NCBI GenBank assembly: GCA_002493595.1
Contig: DKZG01000010.1
Coordinates: forward strand, 1 to 55,400
Length of the DNA: 55,400 nt
Source: Ruminococcaceae bacterium UBA7080
GTDB taxonomy: Bacteria > Bacillota > Clostridia > Oscillospirales > Acutalibacteraceae
Reading direction: 5' to 3'
The number at the start of each line of letters is the position of its first letter. The stretch's first letter is position 1. The notes beneath the pieces are model-generated. The model did no database searches and was not told the DNA's origin. It saw nothing but the letters and a program-made list of their open reading frames with translations. Shown here piece by piece: positions 16,230 through 23,896 of this stretch. Made by a program: the position numbers and the translations under genes.

Positions 16230-17435
16230 ATGAAAAGGAAAGTATTGTTAGTTTTTTTGGCGATAGCAATTGCCCTTTCCTGCCTATCACTTCCCATATC
16301 GGCTTTTGCACTGACAAGACCAATTGAGCTTAATGTAAGAACCACGAATCATCTTGACGGAGACGGTGATTTAAATTGGTATACCTTTACTCCTGAAAAG
16401 TCAGGCACATATTCTTTTTTGTCGTATAATGCATATGCGTCTGAAGCGTATCTCTTTATTAAAGAAAAGGGAGAGGGCAGCAACAGACGAGTATATAAAC
16501 AGCTTGCCTATTCACAGGGAGATCCCAATTATCAGGAGCATGGCAACAATCATATTCAGTTTTGTTTGACTTATCACCTTGATGCAGGTGTAACATATTA
16601 CTATGCTTGCGGCTGGTTGATGCAAATGACATATGACAGAGATGTAACTGCAATGACCGTTATGCTCAAATGTGACAGCTATGATGAAAAAACAGTGGAT
16701 CATATTGTATTATCCTGTAATGCAACACTCAGCGCATACAATGATGGTTGGTGGGATAAGGACACAAACGGCGTATCGTTTTACTATTATAATATTTCAA
16801 GAATTATTGCAAATATGAAGATAACCGTGTATTACACTGACGGCAGAATCAGCTATGTTAACGGCGGTGATGAGGTTGACGGTTATAAGATAATGTATAA
16901 GCATACACAGTATAAGGATCATTGGTATGCCCAGTCAACAGATGATTATAAATCAAATAAACTTACTGTTGAGGTGGTTGATGCTTCGGCTGATTTTGAG
17001 GTGCCGATAAATATTGACCCTATGCACGGTGTTAAGGGAATTGTTCAGGATTATGCAGGAAATCCGGTTGAAAATGCAGCAATATACAGCAATGGCGTTG
17101 TTATTGCAAGAACCGATAAAACAGGAAAATTTGCGTTCAGCCTTACAGCAGGACTTAAGGTGTTTACGGTGTCAGCGGATCATGCAATAGACAGAAAGAT
17201 TACAATAACAGTTTCTGCAACGCAGTACGGCAACGATTTTACTGAAAAGCCTATCAGGCTGGTTACATGCGATTATGTTAAAGATGGTATAATAAATGCA
17301 AAGGATTATGCTTATATCAGTAAAAATCTTGACAATCAGCAAATGGAAAAACAAAAATTGCAGTTTAAAAAAGCGATTCATTTTACTAAGGAGAATTATG
17401 AACAGCTTGATTTAAGTAATCCGGGTGTTATGTAA
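16230..17435 (+). CDS. Secreted protein with PPC-like, carboxypeptidase-regulatory-like and degenerate dockerin regions
   Basis: The 401-residue exported protein has a signal peptide ending near A27 (LPISAFA). A bacterial pre-peptidase C-terminal-like beta domain follows (DGDLNWYTFTPEKSGTYSF). A central beta-rich region is unassigned. A carboxypeptidase-regulatory-like domain lies at about 268-340 (GIVQDYAGNPVENAAIYSNG, then TDKTGKFAF). The C-terminus carries one dockerin-like half repeat (DGIINAKDYAYISKNL). No catalytic domain is visible, so a surface or matrix role is likelier than an enzyme. It is a single gene, divergent from the TetR operon, with its own promoter and a terminator behind. 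Ribosome site AGAGGA. Confidence 0.75.
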   Translation: MKRKVLLVFLAIAIALSCLSLPISAFALTRPIELNVRTTNHLDGDGDLNWYTFTPEKSGTYSFLSYNAYASEAYLFIKEKGEGSNRRVYKQLAYSQGDPNYQEHGNNHIQFCLTYHLDAGVTYYYACGWLMQMTYDRDVTAMTVMLKCDSYDEKTVDHIVLSCNATLSAYNDGWWDKDTNGVSFYYYNISRIIANMKITVYYTDGRISYVNGGDEVDGYKIMYKHTQYKDHWYAQSTDDYKSNKLTVEVVDASADFEVPINIDPMHGVKGIVQDYAGNPVENAAIYSNGVVIARTDKTGKFAFSLTAGLKVFTVSADHAIDRKITITVSATQYGNDFTEKPIRLVTCDYVKDGIINAKDYAYISKNLDNQQMEKQKLQFKKAIHFTKENYEQLDLSNPGVM

Positions 17436-17439
17436 TAAT

Positions 17440-17501
17440 AAAACGGCTGTTTCGATTAAAAGCATTTTGTGATGCTCTGTTTTAATCGGAACAGTCGTTT
17501 T
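17440..17501. terminator. Long bidirectional terminator
   Basis: Outer arms 17440-17461 and 17480-17501 pair over about 22 positions with few mismatches, enclosing a small GCAT/ATGC hairpin. It lies between the convergent secreted-protein and PqqD genes. Confidence 0.85.
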
Positions 17502-17502
17502 G

Positions 17503-17769
17503 CTATTCTTCAATCAAATTATTTTTTCTAAGCATTTCTATAAATGCTTCAATGTCATTGTGTGCTGTCTCTCTGCTTACTTCATATTCATCGGTTACGA
17601 TATCAACGGCTTGTTCAATCGTAATATCGTTACAAAAGCAGTCCCAGAAAAAAGAGGCACTGTCATTAAGCGTAATCATTCCGTTAAATTCCCTGCCCTT
17701 TGCTCCAACCGGCACAACAATATTTGACCCGGCTATATTTCGTTTTGCAAATCCATCTTTAATTTTCAT
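17503..17769 (-). CDS. PqqD-family (RRE-type) small protein, orphan
   Basis: An 88-residue protein with the PqqD fold pattern: an N-terminal beta region (GAKGREFNGMITLNDSASFFWD) and a C-terminal winged-helix part (ITIEQAVDIVTDEYEVSRETAHNDIEAFIEML, quoted here as family-typical helices). PqqD-type domains bind leader peptides of ribosomal peptides and hand them to radical-SAM or other enzymes. No maturase, precursor or transporter gene lies next to it, so its partner must be elsewhere or its role differs. ATG 17769 follows GGAGG. It has its own promoter. Confidence 0.85.
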   Translation of the reverse strand: MKIKDGFAKRNIAGSNIVVPVGAKGREFNGMITLNDSASFFWDCFCNDITIEQAVDIVTDEYEVSRETAHNDIEAFIEMLRKNNLIEE

Positions 17770-17798
17770 ATGAATTCCTCCAAAGAATGTCTTTATTT

Positions 17799-17827
17799 AG
17801 TATACCAAAAAAAAAAAGACATTTCAA
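17799..17827 (-). promoter_or_regulatory. Promoter of the PqqD gene
   Basis: On the minus strand: TTGAAA (17827-17822), 17-bp T-rich spacer, TATACT (17804-17799). Confidence 0.7.
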
Positions 17828-17898
17828 TATAGCTTTCATACTAAGCAATATACACAAAATTATAAATCTAAAATATGGCAAATTTTTCGTATTTGCTC

Positions 17899-17927
17899 TT
17901 GAAGATAAATACGAAATTGGTTATAAT
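17899..17927 (+). promoter_or_regulatory. Promoter of the NifU-like/GGGtGRT operon
   Basis: TTGAAG (17899-17904), 17-bp spacer, TATAAT (17922-17927). The leader is about 78 nt and AT-rich without an obvious fold. Confidence 0.7.
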
Positions 17928-18011
17928 AATTGTGGTAATTTTTAAAATTATTAAATAATTTACAGAACTGGGTTATCCTTTTTTGTAAATCTACTTTGGA
18001 AGGAGTAAATA

Positions 18012-18704
18012 ATGGTTTATTCAAATGAAGTTGAACAGATGTGTACCGTTAAAAAGGGTCCGCATCATGGTCCTGCTCCCATTCCCGAAGAGGGCAAATG
18101 GGTAAAATCCTATCAGATTTCAGACATCAGCGGCTTTTCACACGGCATCGGCTGGTGTGCGCCTCAGCAGGGTGCCTGCAAAATCAGCCTTAATGTTAAG
18201 GATGGTATTGTTGAAGAAGCACTTGTTGAAACAATCGGCTGCTCAGGTATGACGCATTCAGCTGCTATGGCTGCTGAAATTCTTCCGGGCAAGACTCTTT
18301 TGGAGTGCCTGAATACTGACCTTGTTTGTGATGCTATTAATGTTGCTATGAGAGAAATCTTTAAGCAGCTTGCTTACGGCCGTTCACAGTCTGCTTTTTC
18401 AGAGGGTGGTCTTGTTGTCGGCGCTGCACTTGAGGACCTCGGTAAGGGGCTTCGCTCACAGGTTGGCACAATGTTTTCCACAAAGCTTAAGGGCGTTCGT
18501 TATATGGAAATGGCTGAGGGTTATGTTACACGCATGGCGCTTGACGAAGAGGGCGAGGTTATCGGCTACGAGTTTGTTAAGGTTGGTAAGATGCTTGAGG
18601 ATATTCGCCACGGCAAAACACCTGACGAGGCTTATAAAGCAAATATCGGTAATTATGGCCGTTTTGCAAATGCTGCAAAATATATCGACCCAAGAGAAGA
18701 ATAA
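18012..18704 (+). CDS. NifU/IscU-like iron-sulfur scaffold-related protein
   Basis: The 230-residue protein resembles the IscU_N fold: GACKISLNVKDGIVEEALVETIGCSGMTHSAAMAAEIL (quoted by its ends) carries Cys residues in positions like the scaffold cysteines. It is longer than IscU (about 125 residues) and has an extra C-terminal half. In Clostridia it is found with a GGGtGRT protein, as here (18 nt to the next start). A role in Fe-S or metal cofactor chemistry is inferred from the fold; the biological role of this pair is not established to my knowledge. Excellent GGAAGGAG site. Confidence 0.8.
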   Translation: MVYSNEVEQMCTVKKGPHHGPAPIPEEGKWVKSYQISDISGFSHGIGWCAPQQGACKISLNVKDGIVEEALVETIGCSGMTHSAAMAAEILPGKTLLECLNTDLVCDAINVAMREIFKQLAYGRSQSAFSEGGLVVGAALEDLGKGLRSQVGTMFSTKLKGVRYMEMAEGYVTRMALDEEGEVIGYEFVKVGKMLEDIRHGKTPDEAYKANIGNYGRFANAAKYIDPREE

Positions 18705-18722
18705 GATAAGGAGGACAATAAA

Positions 18723-19730
18723 ATGGCAAACGATGTAAAATTCGAAGGCAAGGAAAGAAGACTTGCTAAAATTGAAAAGTGTCTTGCTGAATATGGTCTT
18801 TCAAGTCTTGAAGAAGCAAGAGATTTATGTTTATCCAAGGGAATTGATGTTGACGCTATCGTTAAAGGTGTTCAGCCAATTGCCTTTGAGAATGCAAGCT
18901 GGGCTTATACACTGGGTGTTGCAGTTGCAATTCAGCAGGGTGTTAAGACCGCGTCTGAAGCTGCTGCTGCAATCGGTATCGGACTTCAGGCATTCTGTAT
19001 CCCGGGTTCGGTTGCTGAGCAGAGAAATGTTGGTCTCGGCCATGGAAATCTTGGTGCTAAGCTTCTCAGCGAAGAGACCAAGTGCTTTGCATTTCTTGCA
19101 GGTCACGAGTCATTTGCCGCTGCTGAGGGTGCAATCGGTATTGCAAGAACTGCAAATAAGGTACGTAAAGAGCCTCTTAAGGTTATTCTTAACGGTCTTG
19201 GTAAGGATGCAGCCTATATTATTTCAAGAATTAACGGCTTTACTTATGTAAAAACGGATTATGATTTCTATACAGGCGACCTTAAAATTGAAGAGGAAAA
19301 GGCCTTCTCAGACGGTGAGAGAGCTGCTGTTAAGTGCTATGGTGCAAATGACGTTCTTGAAGGCGTTGCAATTATGAAGCACGAAGGCGTTGATGTTTCT
19401 ATCACAGGTAATTCAACTAACCCGACACGTTTTCAGCATCTTGTTGCAGGCACTTATAAAAAGTGGTGCGGCGAAAACGGCAAGACCTATTTCTCAGTTG
19501 CGTCAGGCGGCGGTACAGGTCGTACACTTCATCCTGATAATATGGCAGCAGGTCCTGCGTCATACGGTCTTACAGACTCTATGGGAAGAATGCATGGCGA
19601 TGCACAGTTCGCAGGTTCATCTTCAGTTCCTGCTCACGTTGAAATGATGGGTCTTATCGGTATGGGCAACAACCCAATGGTAGGCGCAACCGTTGCTTGT
19701 GCAGTAGCTGTTGAGGAAAGTGCTAAATAA
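18723..19730 (+). CDS. GGGtGRT family protein of unknown function
   Basis: The 335-residue protein carries the name-giving motif GGGTGRT at 262-268, followed by the very conserved tail (LHPDNMAAGPASYGLTDS, RMHGDAQFAGSS). Glycine-rich stretches also occur at GLGHGNLGAKL. No signal peptide or membrane segment is visible, so it is cytoplasmic. The family is widespread in anaerobic Firmicutes and has no assigned activity that I know of. The partner NifU-like gene upstream and codon usage rich in GCT/GGT suggest a well expressed, co-functioning pair. AAGGAGG ribosome site. Confidence 0.85.
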   Translation: MANDVKFEGKERRLAKIEKCLAEYGLSSLEEARDLCLSKGIDVDAIVKGVQPIAFENASWAYTLGVAVAIQQGVKTASEAAAAIGIGLQAFCIPGSVAEQRNVGLGHGNLGAKLLSEETKCFAFLAGHESFAAAEGAIGIARTANKVRKEPLKVILNGLGKDAAYIISRINGFTYVKTDYDFYTGDLKIEEEKAFSDGERAAVKCYGANDVLEGVAIMKHEGVDVSITGNSTNPTRFQHLVAGTYKKWCGENGKTYFSVASGGGTGRTLHPDNMAAGPASYGLTDSMGRMHGDAQFAGSSSVPAHVEMMGLIGMGNNPMVGATVACAVAVEESAK

Positions 19731-19837
19731 TCAAACTGTGCAGTTTCGGGCTTTGATGTCTGTTAGATGAAAAAGAGTTCAGATTGTTTCCATATTATTT
19801 TTTATTTAACTTCTGCACGCAAAAACTATATAGATTT

Positions 19838-19872
19838 AATGACTGTCTCATAATAGGGACAGTCATTTTTTT
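19838..19872 (+). terminator. Terminator of the GGGtGRT operon
   Basis: AATGACTGTC (19838-19847) pairs with GACAGTCATT (19858-19867), followed by a T-run. Confidence 0.9.
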
Positions 19873-19985
19873 ATGGATTTATTTGAGAATTGCCATTTTT
19901 TCGTGTATATAGAATCTGATTTGTTGTTACTGTTTTTATATTTTCATACGGCGGCAGAATTTTCTATCATTTTTAAAGGATTATA

Positions 19986-20014
19986 TTGACAATTGCATTA
20001 CCTTGTATTACAAT
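19986..20014 (+). promoter_or_regulatory. Promoter of the PadR operon
   Basis: TTGACA (19986-19991), 17-bp spacer, TACAAT (20009-20014). Confidence 0.85.
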
Positions 20015-20029
20015 GTATATATACCTAAT

Positions 20030-20042
20030 AATACAATGTATT
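20030..20042. promoter_or_regulatory. Candidate PadR operator
   Basis: AATACA-A-TGTATT, a perfect 13-bp palindrome just downstream of the transcription start. A second copy of ACAATGTAT overlaps the -10 box at 20010. Both positions would block transcription, fitting PadR autorepression. Confidence 0.55.
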
Positions 20043-20060
20043 GTGAAAGGAGATGTTTCT

Positions 20061-20387
20061 ATGAGATACAGTAAGGAGTTATTAAAAGGCAGTACAACGA
20101 TTTTGCTTCTTTCCGTTTTAGAAAAGGATGATATGTATGGTTATAAAATCATTCGTGAACTTGAAATCAGAAGCGAAAGTGCATTTGAAATGAGTGAGGG
20201 TACGCTTTATCCAATTCTTCACGCGCTGGAGAAGGAAAAGTGTTTGGAATCCTATTGGCAGTCGTTTGACGGCAGAAACAGAAAATACTATCATATAACC
20301 GACAAAGGTAAAAAAATGCTGCAGGAGAAAAAGGCAGAATGGAAATCGTTTTCAACTCATGTTAATAAGGTGCTTAATTTTGCATAG
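20061..20387 (+). CDS. PadR-family transcriptional regulator
   Basis: A 108-residue winged-helix regulator. It shows the PadR signature LLLSVLEKDDMYGYKIIREL, then FEMSEGTLYPILHALEKEKCL and RKYYHITDKGKKML. PadR proteins are ligand-responsive repressors. The true start is ATG 20061 behind AAAGGAGAT, since the frame is open further upstream across the promoter. It is followed at 8 nt by a HAAS-domain membrane protein, a frequent pairing in Firmicutes where the PadR controls the membrane protein. Confidence 0.92.
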   Translation: MRYSKELLKGSTTILLLSVLEKDDMYGYKIIRELEIRSESAFEMSEGTLYPILHALEKEKCLESYWQSFDGRNRKYYHITDKGKKMLQEKKAEWKSFSTHVNKVLNFA

Positions 20388-20395
20388 GGTGTATT

Positions 20396-21733
20396 ATGAT
20401 TAATAAAGAAGATTATATTTCGCAGGTTGTTTCTCTTATAAAAAACAAAAATACAAAGCGTGAAATAAAGAATGAGATTGAAGCACATATCGAAGACAGA
20501 ATTAAATATTATACTGATGCAGGATATGAGCTTGATTGTGCAACAAAAAAAGCCGTCGAAAAAATGGGCAGTGCAGAAGATGTCGCCAAAAGTATGGCAA
20601 AATTACATAATAATACCCTTTGGGTAATTCTATCTATCCTATTGATGATATTTTATATTGTCGGTTTGATAATTGCGAATATAAAATTTTATGATTTTTC
20701 TATTATCAATATGGTGGATTTTACAGAAGTAAACGAATTCGGCAGCTTTATATCTGTTTTAATTTTTTTGGCCGGCACACTTGCATTTTATACAGCTGTA
20801 AAATCGAGAAATTCCTTGTTATTGATTTTACATGGTGTTATAAGTATTGCAACACCCGTGGTTTCTATGTATGCTATGATACCATTTGGCTATCAGCTTG
20901 TCAGTATAGTAACTGATTTTCCTGCAGCCATTATTGCAAAGGAATCTTTTTTTAACAGTAATGAGATATTCTGGAAACTGGATGATTTGTTTCCTTCCGG
21001 AATTCCGTTATGTATATATTATACTTTAACAATTATTTGTATTTTGATTTCACTTTTATGTGTTGTATGGGGAATCATTTCGCTTGTTTATGCCAAGGAG
21101 CTTAATCTTGACAAGAGAAGCAATAAATTTGAAATTAAGGTAAAGCGATTTTCAACATTTTTGATAATCCTTTCTGTTGCAGCCTTAGCAGGAACTTGTG
21201 CCGAAGGTATTTATGATTTTGCGATTACTGCGCGGGAAAATAAAGCCTATGAGGAGAATTTAACGGATAATACTATGAAAGCCAAAGAGGAATTTGATGC
21301 ACTGATTATTCCGCAGTCTGCTGATGAGGTAAAGACTCTTGCGATAAAAAAAGGACTTCAGGATTACGATATTTCCGAAATGGAATACGGCATGCTGATG
21401 GTGTATCAAAATGACGCATATACCATTCAAATCAGGGATGATGACGAGGATGGCTTATACGAAAGCAAAAGACTTTTTTCAGCACATACAGCTTCTCTCA
21501 GCAAGGAAAATAAGGCAAAGCTTACTGCGCTTGAGAAGGGCTCACGAATAGAGAACTTGATTGAAATTGCGGATTTTTCAAATATTACCGATTATACACA
21601 AACAGTTGATGGGGATATAACTGCTGTATCAGTTTCAATATACTGCGCAGAGGATGAAGAAAGCTATACTTTTGAGTATGAAAACGGAATATTAGTCGAA
21701 ACCTTTTTTGATGAAGAGGAGGAAAGACTATGA
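20396..21733 (+). CDS. HAAS/permease-prefix (DUF1700-like) membrane protein
   Basis: The 445-residue protein begins with a HAAS-type helical domain (about 1-70: IEAHIEDRIKYYTDAGYELD, KKAVEKMGSAEDVAKSM). About five or six transmembrane segments follow between 75 and 285. A C-terminal soluble region of about 150 residues has a lipoprotein-like beta pattern. It lies between PadR and another membrane protein, overlapping the latter by ATGA. Function is unknown. The arrangement suggests a PadR-controlled envelope-stress or transport accessory unit (inference). Confidence 0.75.
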   Translation: MINKEDYISQVVSLIKNKNTKREIKNEIEAHIEDRIKYYTDAGYELDCATKKAVEKMGSAEDVAKSMAKLHNNTLWVILSILLMIFYIVGLIIANIKFYDFSIINMVDFTEVNEFGSFISVLIFLAGTLAFYTAVKSRNSLLLILHGVISIATPVVSMYAMIPFGYQLVSIVTDFPAAIIAKESFFNSNEIFWKLDDLFPSGIPLCIYYTLTIICILISLLCVVWGIISLVYAKELNLDKRSNKFEIKVKRFSTFLIILSVAALAGTCAEGIYDFAITARENKAYEENLTDNTMKAKEEFDALIIPQSADEVKTLAIKKGLQDYDISEMEYGMLMVYQNDAYTIQIRDDDEDGLYESKRLFSAHTASLSKENKAKLTALEKGSRIENLIEIADFSNITDYTQTVDGDITAVSVSIYCAEDEESYTFEYENGILVETFFDEEEERL

Positions 21734-22536
21734 TTTCTATTCGTTTATTCATTATTTATGCGGTATTCGTTTTGTTTGCAGCTGCTCTGCGTCTTCTGTT
21801 AACGTTTGGTGTTGCTGCTGAATGTGAAAACAGAGAAACAGGATCAAAAAAGTTGTGGATTATCCTGACTGCAGTTATAGGAATGATCAGCGCAATAACC
21901 TTTATTTGCTTTGCTGCGAGAAAAGATAAAGCGAAAATCAAGAAATCGAATAATCGCAAAGCGAAGCTGATTTTGCTTTTGTTTATTTTCACTCTTATCG
22001 GTGCCGTTTTGTTTACTGCGTTTTGCGCTGTTCCGACATTTATAAATCAAGAAAATGAAGCAGCGAATTCGTTTGGCAGCAGTGATGTTACCTATAAGGA
22101 TGAAAACGGCAATGATATTATCTATGATAAAATGGGAAATACATATACCTTTGATGAATTCTTAAATGACTATAAGTGGTATGACAGAAAAGCAAACAGT
22201 TATCGTGCAATTATTGACGAACAGGATTGCCGAATTGGTATGCAGTGCATTGAAACAGGCAAGGAATATACAGAGGATATGGATTCTGAATATTCCATTT
22301 ATATAGATGATGACGGATATTTGTGTATTTTTAATCAGTATAGCGATGAAATATCTATCTATATGCCGGAAGATATTGGTGAGGGGGTATATTTTGATAA
22401 TTATCATCACTTGTACTATAAACCGGATGATGTATTTTACGATGAAAACGGAAATGTTGTATTTCGTGATGATTATGCATTTAAGGATTTTAAGTATGCG
22501 GATATTCCGCCGGAAGAATTTGAAATTTTTAATTAA
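21730..22536 (+). CDS. Membrane protein of unknown function
   Basis: A 268-residue protein with three predicted membrane segments near the N-terminus (5-25, 42-62, 80-102) and an acidic, Tyr/Asp-rich C-terminal domain with repeated DENGN-type turns (YKDENGNDIIYDKMGN; later FYDENGNVVFRDDY). These repeats look like a beta-structured extracellular domain. Its start codon overlaps the stop of the preceding gene. No family recognised. Confidence 0.7.
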   Translation: MISIRLFIIYAVFVLFAAALRLLLTFGVAAECENRETGSKKLWIILTAVIGMISAITFICFAARKDKAKIKKSNNRKAKLILLLFIFTLIGAVLFTAFCAVPTFINQENEAANSFGSSDVTYKDENGNDIIYDKMGNTYTFDEFLNDYKWYDRKANSYRAIIDEQDCRIGMQCIETGKEYTEDMDSEYSIYIDDDGYLCIFNQYSDEISIYMPEDIGEGVYFDNYHHLYYKPDDVFYDENGNVVFRDDYAFKDFKYADIPPEEFEIFN

Positions 22537-22564
22537 AAAGCAAAACAGAAGAATAAAATTAAAA

Positions 22565-22602
22565 AAGGCAGAGGCACAGCCGGTTAATCCAGCTGTGCCT
22601 CT
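22565..22602 (-). terminator. Terminator formed by the end of the XRE gene
   Basis: AGAGGCACAGC (22570-22580) pairs with GCTGTGCCTCT (22592-22602). On the minus strand a T-run follows (22566-22561). The stem encodes the last residues of the XRE protein. It also lies behind the convergent membrane-protein gene. Confidence 0.8.
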
Positions 22603-22820
22603 ATTTGTTTAACTATATCGCTCATTCTCATATCAAGTGCGCAGGCAATACGATAGAGTGTCTCCAGAGTGGGTTTGCGTTCTCCCCGTTCTATTGCAGA
22701 GAGATGCGTTCTGCCTATGTCTGCAAGACCGCTGAGCACCTCCTGAGACATGCCCTTTTCTTTTCTTATCTCAGATATTACCTTTCCAACTGTTACTGCG
22801 TCCAATGTTGGTATGAACAT
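22584..22820 (-). CDS. Small XRE-family regulator
   Basis: A 78-residue protein that is almost entirely a Cro/C1-type helix-turn-helix: VGKVISEIRKEKGMSQEVLS, GLADIGRTHLSAIERGERKPT, LETLYRIACALDMRMSDIV. The frame is open further upstream, but GAGGTG at a proper distance marks ATG 22820 as the start. It is divergent from the DUF5067 gene at 22936, and an AACAC/GTGTT palindrome on that gene's -10 box is a possible target. Confidence 0.9.
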   Translation of the reverse strand: MFIPTLDAVTVGKVISEIRKEKGMSQEVLSGLADIGRTHLSAIERGERKPTLETLYRIACALDMRMSDIVKQIEAQLD

Positions 22821-22876
22821 GAAAATCACCTCATAGTAAGTGTATGATAAAAAACGCAGCATTATGAATACATATG

Positions 22877-22904
22877 TTGACAAAGAACACTTATGTGTTA
22901 ATAT
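22877..22904 (+). promoter_or_regulatory. Promoter with overlapping palindrome before the DUF5067 gene
   Basis: TTGACA (22877-22882), 16-bp spacer, TAATAT (22899-22904). AACAC-TTAT-GTGTT (22886-22899), a perfect 5-bp inverted repeat, fills the spacer. Confidence 0.65.
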
Positions 22905-22935
22905 CATGTTGAATAAAAAAGAGGAGGTTTGCAAT

Positions 22936-23691
22936 ATGGCAGACGATTTTAACAACCGATACAATGAACAGGTACAGAGTAGTAACATGCAAAATTCGCA
23001 AAACGCTTATCAGGGAGCAGCTCAGGGTTTTAATCCCAATATGGGAATGCCGCCGCAGGAAACAAAAGCCAGTGCGGGCTTAGCCATACTTTCTTATTTA
23101 ATCCCGATTGTCGGATTGATTCTCTATCTTACCAAAAAGGATACCAGACCAAAAACCGCCAAAGTTTGCGGCAAGTGTGCACTGGCAAGCTTTATTATAA
23201 ACATAGTTATTATTGGTGTTATGTATGGGGTAATGGGTGCCGCTATGTTCAGCGGTCTGGCTGATGCTGATGATGCCGCCGATTCATCTTATTCTGATGA
23301 TGTCCGTGCGGCTAAGGATAAAAATAAATCAAATAAAGTAAGCGACGGTACAATCGGAGATTATAAATGCATTGTAAAAGGTGCTGAAAAGTGTAAGGAT
23401 TACGCCGGAAAGGACGCTGTTCTGATCACATATGATTTTACGAATAACTCAAAAAATGCAATTAGCTTTGATGTAGCGCTTGATGCTGCAGCTTATCAGG
23501 AAGGTGTTGGTCTTGAAACCGCAATTCTTGATGAAGATACCGACTTGCTTGATGTTGAGATTAAACCCGGAGTTACAAAAGAGGTAAGAAAAGCATACTT
23601 GTTAAGAAATACATCATCGGAAGTTGAAATTGAGATTTCGGAGCTTATTTCACTAAGTGATGATAAAATCGTAACTAAGGTTACACTTTGA
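22936..23691 (+). CDS. Pro/Gln-rich membrane protein with C-terminal DUF5067 domain
   Basis: The 251-residue protein has an Asn/Gln-rich disordered N-terminus, a PPQE motif, and two membrane helices (about 50-70 and 85-110, LAILSYLIPIVGLILYLTKK). A short Asp-rich linker follows, then an extracellular DUF5067 domain (DGTIGDYKCIVKGAEKCKDY, VLITYDFTNNSKNAISF, PGVTKEVRKAYLLRNTSSEV). DUF5067 is usually seen in Firmicute lipoproteins, with unknown role. ATG 22936 follows GAGGAGG; the frame runs open upstream to 22840, across the promoter. A shorter paralogue lies at 24786. Confidence 0.82.
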   Translation: MADDFNNRYNEQVQSSNMQNSQNAYQGAAQGFNPNMGMPPQETKASAGLAILSYLIPIVGLILYLTKKDTRPKTAKVCGKCALASFIINIVIIGVMYGVMGAAMFSGLADADDAADSSYSDDVRAAKDKNKSNKVSDGTIGDYKCIVKGAEKCKDYAGKDAVLITYDFTNNSKNAISFDVALDAAAYQEGVGLETAILDEDTDLLDVEIKPGVTKEVRKAYLLRNTSSEVEIEISELISLSDDKIVTKVTL

Positions 23692-23698
23692 TATAAAA

Positions 23699-23731
23699 AT
23701 GCCGTGAGAGATATTCTCACGGCATTTTTTA
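23699..23731 (+). terminator. Terminator of the DUF5067 gene
   Basis: ATGCCGTGAGA (23699-23709) pairs with TCTCACGGCAT (23715-23725), then a T-run. Confidence 0.92.
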
Positions 23732-23832
23732 TGGATTACATCGGCATGTGAATATTTCTGCTGCAACGGAAAATGCATCGCACTATGCTTTTTCATACAC
23801 TGTTTGTATCGCTTGCCCAAACAGTATCCGAA

Positions 23833-23861
23833 TTGACAACCGTTAATTCCTAATATATAAT
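23833..23861 (+). promoter_or_regulatory. Promoter of the polytopic membrane protein gene
   Basis: TTGACA (23833-23838), 17-bp spacer, TATAAT (23856-23861): a full consensus promoter. Confidence 0.88.
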
Positions 23862-23896
23862 TGGTTATATAGTTTAAGCATAAAAGGGGATTTCAT

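Larger units (their letters stand above)
19731..20060. other. Intergenic region of 330 bp
   Basis: It holds the terminator of the GGGtGRT operon (19838-19872) and the PadR promoter/operator (19986-20042). I see nothing else in it. Confidence 0.7.

Noticed and set aside
22840..22935. N-terminal extension of the DUF5067 protein (extra 32 codons)
   Set aside because: The extension crosses the promoter; a strong GAGGAGG site marks ATG 22936.
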